Positions 1 through 14,000 of a DNA stretch of 64,000 bases are shown one piece after another (the first letter of the stretch is position 1; each line of letters opens with the position of its first letter). The position numbers were made by a program, and so were the translations under genes. The stretch spans positions 1,331,755 to 1,395,754 of the forward strand of contig JAVSML010024699.1 in the NCBI GenBank assembly GCA_038503035.1. The letters run 5' to 3'. The notes under the pieces were generated by a model. That model ran no database searches and was not told the DNA's origin. It was given only the letters and a program-made list of their open reading frames with translations. Origin of the DNA: Crocodylus rhombifer. Its lineage: Eukaryota; Chordata; Crocodylia; Crocodylidae.

Positions 1-109
1 AACCAGAATATAATGTATTCTTCTTTTGCTGATGCCATCCCGTATAATTTACAGAACAGTAAATTCACTTACTTGATTGAAGTTTCTTTTAATTGACTAT
101 AGTGAATGA

Positions 110-1767
110 ACCGAGTACTGGGTAACATGTCCCCTGCAAAACACGCTAGGAAATATGGTCATCACATCAGATAACAAAGCTAACCTATTTAACAACTTCT
201 TTGCCTCTATTTTCCTGAGCAGGGACTGGATCAGCCCCCCTACCAGGTCCCCCTTAGGCCCCAGGAGAGGCGCACCTAGGCCAAGGGTCAGTGAGGATCT
301 AGTTAGGGAACTTCTGGAGGGACTGGATGTATTTAAATCAGCTGATCTGGACGATCTCCACCCCAGAGTGCTGAGGGAATTAGCTGAGGTCATTGCGGGA
401 CCCTGGCATGGCTTTACGAGCACTCGTGGTGCTCTGGTGTGGTGCCAGAAGACTGGAAGAGGGCCAATGGGTTCCCATCTTCAAAAAAGGGAGGAAGGAG
501 GAACCAGGAAACTATAGGCTAGTTAGTCTTACCTTGATCCTGGGTAAGCTTTTTGAGAGAATTATCCTGGCACATGTCCACGAGGGGCCACCGGGGGAGA
601 CTATGCTTAGGGGCAACCAACACGGGTTCATTAGAGACAGGTCCTGCCAGACCAACCTGGTGGCCTTCTATGACCAAGTCACAAAATCCCTAGATGCAGG
701 GGTAGCAGTGGACATAGTCTTTTTGGACTTCAGGAAGGCCTTTGACACTGTCTCTCACCCCATTCTCATTAAAAAACTGGGGGACTGTGGTGTTGATACC
801 TACACAGTCAAATGGGTCGCTAACTGGCTGGAGGGCTGCACCCAGAGAGTGGTGGTGGACGGGTCTTATTTGACCTGGAGGGTGGTGGGCAGTGGGGTCC
901 CCCAGGGCTCGTTCCTTGGGCCCGCACTATTCACCATCTTCATCACTGACTTGGACGAGAGGGAAAAAAGCACCCTGTTCAAATTTGCTGAGGACACTAA
1001 GATGTGGGGGGATGTGGGCATGCTAGAAGGGAGGAATAGGCTGCAATCAGGCCTAGACAGGTTACAGGGGTGGGGTGCAGAGGCAGAAAAGGATCTTGGA
1101 GTCATCACTGACTCCAAGATGAACATGGGCCGGCAGTGTGGGGATACAGTCAGGAAGGCCAACCGTACCTTGTTATGCATCCACAGATGCATCTCAAGCA
1201 GGTCCAGGGAGGCAATACTCCTCCTCTATGCAGCAATGGTCAGGCCGCAGTTGGAGTACTGCGTCCAGTTCTGGGCGCTGCACTTCGGGAGGGATGTGGA
1301 CAACATGGAGAAGGTCCAGAGGAGGCCACTTGCATGATCAGGGGGCAGCAGGGCAGGCCATATGAGGAGAGGCTACGGGACTTGAACCTGTTCAGCCTCC
1401 ACAAGAGAAGACTGAGGGGGGACCTAGTGGCCTGTTACAAACTAGTCAGAGGGGACCAGGAGGCATTGGGGGAGTCCCTGTTTCCCCAAGCACTACCAGG
1501 AGTGACTAGAAATAACGGTCACAAGCTGGCAGAGGGTAGATTTAGGCAAGATATCAGGAGGCACTACTTCACAGTCAGGGCGGCTAGGATCTGGAACCAA
1601 TTTCCAAGCGAAGTGGTGCTGGCTCCTACCCTGGGGGTCTTTAAGAGGAGGCTAGATGTACACGTTGCTGGGGTCATTTGACCCCAGTACTTTTTCCTGC
1701 CATGGCAGGGGGTCAGACTTGATGATCTGCTCAGGTCCCTTCCAACCCTACAAACTATGAAACCCTG
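110..1767 (+). pseudogene. CR1 LINE, 5'-truncated, broken ORF2 (reverse transcriptase)
   Basis: Reads through a CR1 ORF2: LFNNFFASIF near 190-220, RT core with LDFRKAFDTVSH (about 725-760), SGVPQGS (about 890-910), then FAEDTK (near 985) where active CR1s have the F/YADD box, so a catalytic Asp is replaced. Directly after LQGWGAEAEKDLG about 110 bases are missing relative to the copy at 11.7-12.7 kb. Frameshifts occur near 390-510 and 1330. The 3' end (GATCTGCTCAGGTCCCTTCC ... CTATGAA) is the CR1 tail. Not functional. Confidence 0.93.
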
Positions 1768-2826
1768 AAGCTGGTCTGGAACATGCACATATTTTTTTGC
1801 CATTGTTCAAGAGCCTTCTGCATCATCAAAACAATTAAAAGCCACAAGTCGGGCTCCGTATACTTACTGGTTTATAAATATTGAGATTTTAAAAACCCCC
1901 GTAATTTGACAGTGTTTTGTTGTCTTCTGGTGTTTTAGACTTTAGGATTCATGCTCTCAAACATTTGTCCACAACATAAAGGTTAGAAATATACTATTTT
2001 TGAAGTGAAGGCTGAATTTCTTACATAATCATGATTTCATGCAATTATGTGAATTTTAAGAAAAATTGCAAGACTTAGCCACATTGAATGTTTCATCAGG
2101 AAGTAGCTGCATAATAACAATACTGAAGATAAATCTCATGGTAATTTCTAGCCAGTTCTCAGACAGGTCTTATTGTTTTATACATCAGTATTTTCACACC
2201 AGAATCTAAAGATATAAAGAACCACAAGTGGAAAGCTCCTTTCTTTAATATGGGATTAATTTTATAGTATTAGACAATTAATCATTTGCACAGTTCTTTT
2301 TAGTCCATTATGTCAATTCAATCCAAAAAGATGGAAGCAAAGCTCATGCAGTGCCTATCCCCTATGAGAAACAAAACAAAGCAATAGAATAGTTAGTTGG
2401 CTGAATGTGCTCTGTCAGGCCACAGAGAATAAAAGCTGTATTTTGCATTTGATTCTTAGATGAAGCTGCTACATAAGCTCTCTAAGAAAAAGAATGAAAC
2501 AGAAGACAAAAGAGCTATTTGCCAGGACCTTAAATTTGAGTCTTTTCTCATATTCATAGACCCAAGTTACATGTATGGATTTGAATGTGGCATCTAGACT
2601 TAAAGGTACACAAGGTTCAAGTATTTCAACCTAGTTTGATATCATCCCTAATCATGGATGTGCGCAGGGGGGAAAGGGGGCTGAGTCCCTTCTGCCTTGC
2701 ACTTTGTATAGCATGTCATTCCTACACAGCTGGAATTAAAAGTGAGAATAAAATACTATTGAACCAGTATTCTCCACTTAGTTACACCACCTTAGTTACT
2801 TTGCACATGGAAATAACTATACAAAT

Positions 2827-3312
2827 AAGATGCATCTACATGAGATGTTACTGTGGAGCTGCCTAATTAGCTCTCCAGTAAATATCTCAGCATCTACATA
2901 TTCGCTCTTATTAGGGTGCACTAAACTAATAAACTCTGGAGCAAGCAAAACAACTCTGGAGTTTTTCATGTGCAGCAATGCACATGTAGACACTGCCTGG
3001 CTGCCTGGGGCATGAGGTTGCTTCAGTGCAGGGGCTATCTACTGGCTAACCCTGCAATGAGGCACCCTCATGCCCCAGCCAGCTCCTCCACAGCACACTA
3101 AGCCCGGTTGGAGCAGCCCCGGGCTGCTGTAGCCAGGGTTGCTCTGACTAGGTTCAATGTGATATGCACGATAAACTCTGGAGCAATATTTGCCAGAGTT
3201 TTTTTGCTTCTGGGCCCACATTCAAAAGGCACACCCAAGAGCAAAATACTCCAAAGTAGTAAGCTCCAGCGTTTACTTGAGCACATTAATTGCACATGTA
3301 GATGTGCCCATA
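2827..3312. mobile_element. Palindromic MITE, family 1 (copy a)
   Basis: Ends AAGATGCATCTACATGAGAT and (reverse complement) TATGGGCACATCTACATGTG. Core has inverted blocks GGGGCATGAGGTTGCTTCAG / CCTGCAATGAGGCACCCTC around GGCTAAC, also seen at 4.1-4.6 and 18.0-18.5 kb. Crocodilians are known to carry abundant MITE-like repeats (e.g. 'Chompy'); whether this is that family is not tested. Confidence 0.65.
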
Positions 3313-4128
3313 GAAAGGAAGAATGATCTAATGATTAAAGGAATCCAGAGATCTGGGTTTCAGTCCCTGCTATACCGTAGGGTTCTCAATGTGACTTTAG
3401 GCAAGTCTCACTGCCTCATTTCTCCATTGGTAAAAACAAGAATAATAGCACTTCTCCATCTCAAATTAAAGACTGTTTGACACAGATACTGTAGTGATGC
3501 GGGACCTGCAAGTATCAGAGACAGAGAGACTCAGTAGATAACTGATAACTTTTATACAACCAAGCTTTTTCAAACATCAAAAAATATTTGGTTTGAACCT
3601 GATTCAATTTTTTACTAGAGCTATGAGAAACTTAGGTAAATAGAAGAGAAACCAGAGGCTTTCGTTTTTGTTACACAGCTGAGGACTATGTTTGTTTAAG
3701 GATTGTCTGGGTTTTGAGTGCGCTCAGATGGAATTTCAAGCAAACCTAAGCTGTGCGGTTTTGAGTGGAAATAACCAAAACTTTAGTTTGCTGGTTTCAC
3801 TTAAAGATTTGAGGAATTTTTAACTCACCTTAATATCTCAAAGTGGAACAGCAGATGGGTTGAACTCAGGCAAAACATCAGCCATCTCTTCAATACACAA
3901 AAGCTTCATGCTCAGATCAGCAAATAGATTCTGTATAGCTTCTGGTTATAAATCAGTTAGCTCATCCCTACAGAAGTCATCATTGCCTGTTCTTTTATTT
4001 AGTTCAGGGGAATTCTGTGAATATTGTAGTTGTGTTATTTAAATATGTAAGTGAAATATTCCAACTTTATGAGCCTGTTCCTCAGCTGCTGTGAATTTAT
4101 GGTGCACCGTAGGTTCCTGAATCTTGGT

Positions 4129-4605
4129 AGGTGCATCTACATGTGAAATTAAGGCTGAGAAATAAACTCTGGTGCAGTTTGTGCTGGAGTCAACTGTTCC
4201 CAGGCACAGAATCTACATGTGCACCCAAAACAGAAGCACTTTGAGCCTGGGTGGAATAGCCCTGGGCTAGCAGAAGAACCTGGGGGTCAGCCCCAGGCTC
4301 TGGGTGGTGGCAACAGGTGGCATTGGGGCTGGCTGGGACACGAGGATGCTAAAGTGCGCACCTAGGTAGCAGGCAACCTCTGCACTTTTACCACCCTCGT
4401 GCCCCAGCCAGCCCCTGTCACCACCTACACGTTTCAGCTCACAGAATTATTTCACCATAGGGTAGTGCTGTCCCTGACAGTACTGTCATATGGTGGAGTT
4501 AATTAATTACTGCATCCATTTGTAGACTGACACTTTACTGTGAAGCTAAAATGTGAAATCCGTAGTAGTGAAATCTGCAGTAAAGAGTACCTGTAGATGC
4601 ACCCG
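4129..4605. mobile_element. Palindromic MITE, family 1 (copy b)
   Basis: Ends AGGTGCATCTACATGTGAAA and (reverse complement) CGGGTGCATCTACAGGTACT. Core GGCTGGCTGGGACACGAGGA / CACCCTCGTGCCCCAGCCAG forms a long inverted repeat. About 475 bp. Confidence 0.7.
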
Positions 4606-4987
4606 GCGAGGGTAAAACTGTTTCTTTATTGACTTCAAGGAAACTACCTGAGGTTGCAAACAGATATACCAATTTTATCAACACCAAAGAATGGCCATAC
4701 AGGCTGTTGCAATGCACCTGTGATCTCTATATGATTCTGTAACAATACAAGTATAGTAAAACTGTTCCAACTTCAAGCCCTCTTCATTCAGGGTCAAAGG
4801 TAGGGTGAACTAGCTAACTTACATTGTTACAGAATCCTGAGCAGCAGCTCCCTCCTCCCCTTGTAAAGCAGGTTTGTCCATATCTTGAAATACCCAAGTA
4901 GAAGACCTAGTCTTATAATAGCACATATTGTGTTTTAGGTGACTATTGTATCAACATTTATTTATGAAGCAATTGGAAAAAACTTAC

Positions 4988-5069
4988 TTTAGAAGCTGAA
5001 TACAAAGTATACAATGGACAAGGAAAGGTGCCCAAACCAGAAGAAAGGTTCAGAATAAGTCCTTTTTGT
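4988..5069 (-). CDS. HSD17B3: HSD17B3 coding exon 8 (catalytic Ser, Tyr, Lys)
   Basis: 82 nt, acceptor TTGAATTTCAG, donor AAA|GTAAGT. It encodes [15 protein letters not shown] and [12 protein letters not shown] (residues 175-202). It contains catalytic Ser185, Tyr198 and Lys202. This is the last exon of the gene inside the window; the following coding exons are expected left of base 1. Confidence 0.95.
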
Positions 5070-8000
5070 CTGAAATTCAAGTTATATTTAGTTACATTTA
5101 ATTTACCTTTTACTACATCACAGCAGTACCTGGCTACTGCATAAAATGAAATTTTCCTTCTAGACATCAAAACTCCTTTATAGAAACAAAACGGGTCACA
5201 TTCTCACAGAATATGTCTTTAGAGCTCACTTAAGATAATAAAATATAAAATGGCAGAAATAACTTCCTAAGTGCAATTTAATTAGTACAGCTGGAACACG
5301 CTGGTATATATCTCGCTGAGCCGAAACAGTTGATATTTGAAAACTTCATAGAAAATATTTTAGTCTCATATTTGATCATCACTCTTTTCTGATTATCAAC
5401 ACATGCTTCCTGCTTATTGCATTTGTGCCTCAAGTGTCAGTCAACACAGTAAAAGGCAGCTCAGAGCAGTAAAAAACAGCTTTACTTCAGAAATAACTAC
5501 TTAAAGTTAGAAATTTAACTGTATTGGTGCCAAGAACAAAAATGTTTTCTGTGCCCTAGAATATTGTATTGCCTATGTTTTCTCCAGATCTTGAGACCTT
5601 ACATATGTGAGTAACAGTCTTTCAATCCTATGTCTTAAAGACACATTCACTTGAAACCATTCAGAAAAATTAATTCATCTTTCCTTTTTAAAAATAATTC
5701 TTATAATATGTGCCCATGGCAGAAGCGGTAACAAAAACTAATGACATCAAGTAGCATCATGCCAGGAAGTAGAATAGTTATTGTTGAACTAATTGGAGAT
5801 GGCAAGTTCTTGCTACAACTGAAACCAACGGAAATTTTAAGGGAAAAAAACAGAGTTTACCTTGGCTCCATTTGCTTCAAAATTATCCTTGTCATCTAAA
5901 AGAAATAAATGAGTTAAGAGTTAAACACATTCTCCTCTTTCTCTCCCCAAATTCCTGTCCTTCTTCCCAAGTTTCTTTCTCTTTTTTCTTTTTCTTTTTA
6001 TAATTTTTGCAGACAAAATACATTATATAAATATATCAATAAGTAATTCTTGAAAGCATGGGGCCTTAGTCATATGGATAAGAATTAAGAAGCTAAAAAA
6101 CTGGCACCTTGAAATTTCTATAGTCATTAGAAATGTTATGAACACAAATTAGAGCACGCCAATAAATTGAACTGTTATCAATAGGTTTCAGGAGTCAGTC
6201 TGATAAGTAATTAAAAATTCTTAAATTTAACTAACCTGAATAACTTGGGTCTGCAATACTGAGTCAGAAATCTAAGGAGTGTCTAAATTCATGCTACATC
6301 ATCATTTTTCAACAAGAATCAGAAATTGCAGATACATGACAAGAAAAGGGAAAAGGTTATCAACTCTTTCAAACATAAAAAAAGCTTGAGAGTGATTTTG
6401 GATCTTAATTATTGAGTCACATACCCCTATCATGTGACCCTGTTTTATCAATACACTTAATCACATGCTTGACACTGGGCATGTGCCTGAATCCCTTGCA
6501 ACTCAACTAGGTAAGTCTTTGTAGATGAAGAGCCTTAATAGAGAATAGACAAAGAAAGGGAAAGGAAACAATGAAAAGTAGAGCAAATAAATGGTGAAGA
6601 TAAACATGCCCATATGTTCCATGCTATACTTTCAGTAGAGTGAAGGAGTTGGGAATGTGATGGCTGATATTTATAGAAATCATAGAAAATTAGGGTTGGA
6701 TGGGACCTCGGAGGTCATCTAGTCCAACCCCCTGCTCAAAGCAGAACCATCTCCAACCATATAATTCCAACCAAGGCTTTGTCTAGCCTGGTCTTAAAAA
6801 CCTCCAAGGATGGAGATTCTACGACATCTCTGGGTAACCTGCTCCAGTACTTAATTACCCTCCTACTGAGAATGTTTTTCATAATATCTAACCTAAACTT
6901 CCATGGGTGCTACTTGAGACCATTGGTCCTTGTTCTGTCATCTGCCACCACTGAGAACAGTCTAACCCATCATCTTTGAAACCACCACCCTTCAGGTTGT
7001 TATTAAATCCCCCCTCAGTCTTCTCTTCTCCAAACTAAATAAGCCCAGTCCCCTCAGCATATCCTCATAAGTCATATGTCCCAGGACCCTAACCATATGC
7101 TTTATGTTCAGAATGGTCTTTAAAAAACAGAGGATGAAAGTATGTCAAGTCAGACTGGTAAGGGAGGAGTTACCAAGCACCATGGACAAAACAGATAAAG
7201 GTCTAGAAGTGAGAGTGGCTGTAAGATTTCAATAAATTTATCTTAAAGCTTCACTGAAGCAAAGATGGTAAGAGAAAGAAGCAAGAATAAAGAGGAAAGG
7301 AGATGCTACATGAGAAATTCTGCCCTTATTCAAGTCAATGGCAAAAAGCTGATTAACTTCAATGGGACCAGAATTTCATGCTAGGATGATAAGAATTTGG
7401 AGAGACAAAAGGCCAGGAGCTTATATCTGATCAAGATAGAAGACAAGCCAAAGGAAACATTTGAAAAGGGGTTGGACATAGAGAAGTGGGCAAGGATCAC
7501 AATTTTTTATCAGCTTTTGTTTAGACCAGGGGTGTCAAACATAGAGCCCATGGGCCAGATCTGGCCCACAGCTTTGCTTCCTGAGGCCTGGGCAAGACCC
7601 ATGGCACTGGAGCCCCAGCAGCACTACAGTTTGTCCCTACAGCCGCAGCCAAGCACTTGGGCAAAAGCTGCAGTTGAGAGCCCCAGCAGCACCAGAGGAA
7701 GAAGCCTGGCACTGTGACTTGTTCCTGTGGCGGTAGCCAGGCATCCAGGATGCTGGGCCTCTTACCTCCGAAACCAGCCAGAGTGGGTACCGTGTGTGCT
7801 GGAACTAACATGGGGGAGGTCCCTGGGCCCAATACATCTGGCCAGCCCTGCAACATTCATCTGGCCTGTGGGATGAGGTGAGTTTGACACTCCTGGTTTA
7901 GACTACTATGGGGGAAGTGGGTATGTGAGATGCCAGGAAGAAGACTGTAGTAGCTGGGTGGAAAAATCATCAGGGCTTTGAAAGATGGGAGGGTGGAGCA

Positions 8001-11000
8001 AGGTGGAGGGGTGGGGAGTGGCTACTGGATGAGAATTTTTGTAGAAAGAAATAAAAGGAGACCGTGTAAACCATACTCAGATTTTCATAACGTGCTTGTT
8101 CTTTGTATTGAGTGCATGTATTTATGGTACAGATGAATATGCAAGCTTGTCTGTTCTGTTGAACTGACTTACAGTAACCAGGCTTTCAACAAAAGAAATC
8201 CTTTTTTAAAAAATGTTTATTTTATTTTGATTAAACAATTGCTTGAGGATTTATTCTTCTTTAAAATATGTAATATTTATCTAAGCTGACACTGCTTATT
8301 TTGACTAATCCTATTCCAACATGCTTGAACCCAGCTTTCCCTTCCTCCCCTCCCCCTCTTCATGTAGAATTGTTTTTGGGTACATGCTTTTGCTGCATTT
8401 TAGACTCCAGATATCCTCCAACAAAAATATTCCTTGGTAAATAAAACAATTCTTAGAGGAGAAGAAGAGGTTTGGTTTAATGTGCTGGAGAAAGTACATG
8501 GTGTCATCAACCAGCAGTCTAAATTTGGGAGGTAGGTGCTTAGATAAGGTGAAGAGACTTTTAACAATTGAAGTGAGAGGATGTTGATAAACACCTCTCC
8601 CAATATGTTCAAAATTATATTAGTTAAGGTTGAGGTGAACTGTGAAGTGTTAGGCTGTAGCTCAGTTTAATATGCTGCTCCAAGAAGCAGAACAAAATGA
8701 AATCTTAATCCGATTTAGACAGGTGGTGAAATATTGCCTGACTTCAAGTAGATAATCAGAATTAGAGCTGGCAGAGAATGCCAGTTCTGTCTTGTGACAA
8801 CTGGTTCAAGAATTATGACAAAGCATTTGGCTTCCTATCTCTCCCTCCCTTTCTTGTACATCCTAGGTCTGAGAAACTCTCTCATAAAAGAGTTCGTTGG
8901 AATTAAGAAGTTTTCAGTTGGACATAAAAAAAAAAATTATCACAAAGATTTCAAATAGCTCTTATCAAAATAGTTCACAGGTAGTAAAATTTGGTATGTT
9001 GATTAAATCCCTGAAGTCATACTGCCCTTCCTGCTAAGGATCAGCAAATAGGGGTAAACAAATCAAAATGAAGGTAGGTAGGAATGGGTTCATGTCTTTT
9101 TCGGTTATTGTCTTTTTCAGAAATATATTCTTTGCCTTGCATGTTAAAAATGCATGCATCACATACCTTGGTAACAGAGATAATGTTGCAGTTGATGAGG
9201 TTCTATTGGAAACAAAGAAAAATGCAATGATGCATTTTGAGGCGTTCCAAAGCTGGTGTTGATAATATAAAAAGATTCATTTTGAAAAGACTTCTTAAAG
9301 TGACTTTTGCACTATACCTTATTTATCATACTTTCATAGGAGCTGCACATACATATTTAGGAGCACAAATGCATACAAGCTTTTTTGCTCGTTTAATTTA
9401 AACATGGCCTTCAAAAAGCATGGTTATGATTGTGCAGACATAATTTTTCCAAGTCTTTGCAGATACCAACACTGGGATGCTGGGCAAACAAACTGTATCT
9501 GTGCAATCAAATTAAGTAGATAGACACAGAAAGTAAAGTGTAATGTTTGAGTACCAGGCGGAACCTTTTTTAAAAATGTGGCCCTCAATGATCCAGGTTA
9601 TGATTTACCTTATAGCCAGCCAGGTGCATATTTAAGTGGGGGTGAGGAAAAAGTGGTCTAGGTAGAAACTACTTCTAACATTGCTTATGTGGGTTTAATA
9701 TAATAGCATCAATGTGGCAAGGTGAAGAGAAATTCAAGAAGTTTGACTGCATAAACTGTACCAGGTATTTATTCTCTAAAACTATCCTTCTTTAAAACCT
9801 AGTGATTTAAACAAAGCCAACAGAAAGTTTTCCATTTATAGAAGCAACAGCAACTTCAAAGCAGCAACATTAATTTAGACATTATTAATATTACTACTAC
9901 TACTATTATTATTCCACATTTATATTGTAGAAACATTTTAAAAGCCATGACCAGGCTGGGCATCAATATGCCTAGTGATGTGAAAACATTTCATGACTAA
10001 GAGTCCTAGATGCTACTGATTCTTCACCACTGTGCCCTGAGTCAGCCACTCTCCCGGTCAATCATTAAGCCCTTTAGTCAATATTGCTTAATTCTAAACA
10101 TTGTCCTTCTCTCACCAGCCCCTTTGAAAAGTCCATTAGGGCCCAGCTCTTCTCCCACTACACTGAATGACTTACTTCCATTGACTACTATGATTGGAGC
10201 AGGGTCTCTCCTTTAGTAAATGGAACTACAGGGCCTAATTGTTACATTGCAAGAAGAATACCACAGAGTAATCCTACCTCAGCTATGTCTGGTCCATTAA
10301 GGAATCGGCATGGAACAGGATTATGAAGCATTCCAACATTGTTAACTAATCAAAGGAAACATAATAATAAGAACCATATCAGGATGAAGTGCATAATTTA
10401 GCCAGTTAAACAAACGGTTTCTCTTGAAGTTTTAGAAGCTTTTAAATGCTATGTGAGAAGAAATGCCGTTTTAGCGTCTGATCTTGTTCTCATTGAAGCT
10501 ATCAAGCTTGACTTCAGTGGAAGTAAAACAGGCTATTACGGGGTTTTTTATTTTTTTAAAGGATGCTTAAAAAAAAAAGAAAGATTATTTTTTATTGTTC
10601 CTATTCATCTTCCATCAGCAAGCCTGAACCAAAGGCTCATTTCAATGAGTTTTCAGGTTGAATACAAGAATTCCACACAGGTCTAACACAATCATTAATG
10701 AAAATGAATTAACTGATGCTAAACAGTCATCACAGAATATGGATAGCAGGTCTCCTTGATTAGTAAAGGAAATTGCTGTACACTGCTAGGGAAACAGGCA
10801 ACCCTGTGTCTTTACGCACCTTATAAACCTGTTTATAATATCTCAAAACATTGTGTTAAACCGTTGCTCACGTTAAATTAACAAAGTCTGCATGTTAAGA
10901 AATGTGTTATTCTTTGTGAAATTTACACCAGGTTAAAAAATAAGTGACACCAAATTGTAGCTGCATAATAAATTCCAACCGCCTAACATGTTACATAAAT

Positions 11001-14000
11001 AAGAATAATGCATTTTTCAAGATACTCTTCAGTGAATGGGCCTAATTAACTTACCCAAAATTCCAATTTCCAAGCCTTGAAGACTTTCTTCAATAGCCTC
11101 ATACACACAATCTTTTGTAAAGTCAGCTTGTATGACCTTCACCTTTCTACCTGTGGCCTGCTCTGTAGTTAACAACAACAAAAAAGCATATTTATACAAA
11201 GAGAGAATTCTCACCGAGAGCAACGAGCCGCACAACTTCATGCTCAATCTAACTACTGCTCTCAGAATTGCATGAAACACCTAATCTCTTTCTTTTTAAG
11301 AGTGATCAAAAGACACTTGCTGTAATATGCTGTTGTTTGGGAAAATGACTTTGAAACCACAGTCAATTTCTTCTCTGAAATCAATGAATGCTGTGCCTAA
11401 ATCTCCAAACAAAACTTGGCTCCCAAACTAATACTACCCCAAAATATGTCTAATCCCTTTTTTCCTAAATTATTTTAGTGTTTATAAAATAGCTGCAATT
11501 TATTATAAAAAAAATTCTAACAAGCAGCACTAGTTACCCATTTTGTGGGGCTGGTTATGAAATACGATTTCCCTTCTCAAATATAACGTGCTTTTGTTCA
11601 TATAGTTATCTCTTTATAAAATGGGCCTGCCAAGGACTTTTTGAAGAATTAATGAAGAAATTCGAGGAGGGAAGGGAAATTGAGGTATCTATAATCTACA
11701 CAACATCATTTCATAGAATCATAGAATCACAGAAGTAGGGTGGGAAGGGACCTTATAGATCTTCAAGTCCGACCCCCTGCCAGGGCAGCAGAAAAAAAAC
11801 TGGGCTCAAATGATCCCAGCTAGGTAGTCATCAAGCCTCCTCTTAAAGACCCCCAGGGTAGGAGCCAGCACCACTTCCCTTGGAAGTTGGGTCCAGCTCC
11901 TAGCCACCCTGTGAAGTAGTTCTTACGGATGTCTAATCTAAACCTACTCTCCAACAACTTGTGGCCGTTATTCCTTGTTATGTCAGGAGGCGCTAGGGGA
12001 AACAAGGTCTCTCCCAAACCCTTCTGGTCCCCCCTAGTGAGTTTATAGACGGTCACCAGGTCCCCCCTCAGCCTTCTCTTGTGAAGGCTGAACAGGTTCA
12101 GGTCCCGCAGTCTCTCATTGTAGGGTCTCCCCTGTAGTCCCCGGATCATGCGGGTGGCCCTCCTCTGGACCCTCTCAATGTTGTCCACATCCCTCCTGAA
12201 GTGGGGTGCACAGAACTGGACGCAGTACTCCAGCTGTGGCCTGACCAGTGTTGCACAGAGGAGGAGGATCGCCTCCTTGGCCCTGCTTGAGATGCACCTG
12301 TGGATGCATGACAAGGTCCGGTTAGCCCTGCCAACCGTAACCTCGCATTATCGGCCCATGTTCATCTTGGAGTCAACAATGACTCCAAGATCCCTTTCTG
12401 CCTCCGTGTGCTCATGAAGGGAGTTTCCCATCTTATAAGTGTGCTGCTGGTTACTACTGCCCAAGTGCAGCACCCTGCACTTGTCAGTGTTGAAGTGCAT
12501 CCTGTTTTTGTTAGCCCACCCCTGTAACCTACCCTGGTCTTGCTGCAGTCTTTCCCTCCCTACTAGCATGCTCACTTCACCCCAAATTTTGGTATCATCA
12601 GCACATTTAAACAGGGTGCTTTTCACCCCATTGTCCAAATCACTGATAAAGCATTTCTGTTGCAAAAGTTGAGCTCAGCTGCATATTCCTGTCTTAGGAA
12701 CTGGTTTATATCGCTATGTTTTCAAGGCTAAGATGTAGAAAAGGTGAGACTTATTTAAAAAATGAAAGCTATAATACTCAAATGGTGATTCTTTGAGCAG
12801 GGTCCCACGTGATAAATACATACTACTAACTTGCTTTCAGGTCTTACAATCATCTTGAACCTCAGATCATATTTGTTGAAAGATTTGCAAAGTGAATCTA
12901 GGATCAGTTGAAAGTCTTCTCCTCCCTGCTTACAATTGTTGATCCAAATATACACAGTTGCTGATAATGGTAGACAGCCAAGTGTTTATAGATTCCAAAA
13001 GTTCCAAAAATATCACTGCTTAAGTAATAAGGAAATGGAAACTGACTGCATCTCACTGGCATCTGATATTGTATCTCACCTTGTGTTTTTTTTATCTGGG
13101 TAAACTAGCTTTGTACACCCTAATTGCCCCTAGAAATTACAGACTTCTAATTCCACTTCATCTAGCTGCACATCTTCCATGACCTCAGCGCTTAATAAAC
13201 CATCTACAGAAATGCTGAAAGCCACTAAATAAATATTCCAGATGGCATCAGTCATTTTAAGAGTGAAATAATATATTAAAAAATAATAAAACTATCTCAC
13301 TGTTAAAACAGTTCTCTAGGGACTATTCTTTAGAAATGATGTTTATTCTAAAAGGCAGAGAGCCAAAATCCTTTCGCATGCTGAACACATCTCTCCCTAT
13401 CAGTGTACAGATTTATGAAAGCCTACAAAGACCCAAGGTTATCCCATTTATTTTTAGGTTCTAAGTGTGCCAGAAACAAAAAAGCTTTGGGTTTCAAAAC
13501 ATAAGAGTCAGTGGGCACATCTACATTCATTAATGTGCCATAATTACGGCTCATTAAGTTTAATACCTGTAATAACAGGTACTAACTTCATACGCTGCTG
13601 TTGGTGCTACCGGACAGTAGCATTGGTGCACGCTTTTGTGACCTTAATGTGGAGCAGACTAATTCTACTGTGCACTAGCATGGTTTTTGGTCTACTGCGC
13701 ATTTAGCATCTCATATAGATACTCCCACCAAGTCCCTTTTATTTTAAAGGGACGAGAAAATTGACTGAATTAAAGTTTATTTAGGAAAACCTAAACCTAT
13801 TTTTTCAATCTGAGGTATCTTGTATGTGTCATTCAGAAGGACTCATCCAGTTCCTTCATGACTAAAAAACTTGGGAAGCCTGGTTTCCAAAGAGAAGAGG
13901 GCATCAACATTTGGCATCAACTCCCAAAGAGAAGATAATAAGAGGTCAAAGCTTATGTTGGAAGTTTTGCTAGGAAACAATCTCATAGAATCTCTCTGTT

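Larger units (their letters stand above)
1768..4987. other. HSD17B3 intron 8 (partial) outside listed repeats
   Basis: AT-rich intronic DNA apart from the two family-1 MITEs. I searched the whole 1-4987 stretch for the following HSD17B3 exons (the region after YSASK) and found none. Confidence 0.6.
5896..9166. other. HSD17B3 intron 6
   Basis: Contains the CR1 fragment at 6.7-7.1 kb and the hAT element at 7.5-7.9 kb. The remainder is AT-rich with a CT-rich stretch near 5930-6000; nothing else seen. Confidence 0.7.

Noticed and set aside
1..4987. Search for HSD17B3 exons 9-11
   Set aside because: No minus-strand segment encodes anything like the post-YSASK region with splice sites; the CR1 at 0.1-1.8 kb and MITEs occupy much of it. 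The exons are taken to lie outside the window.
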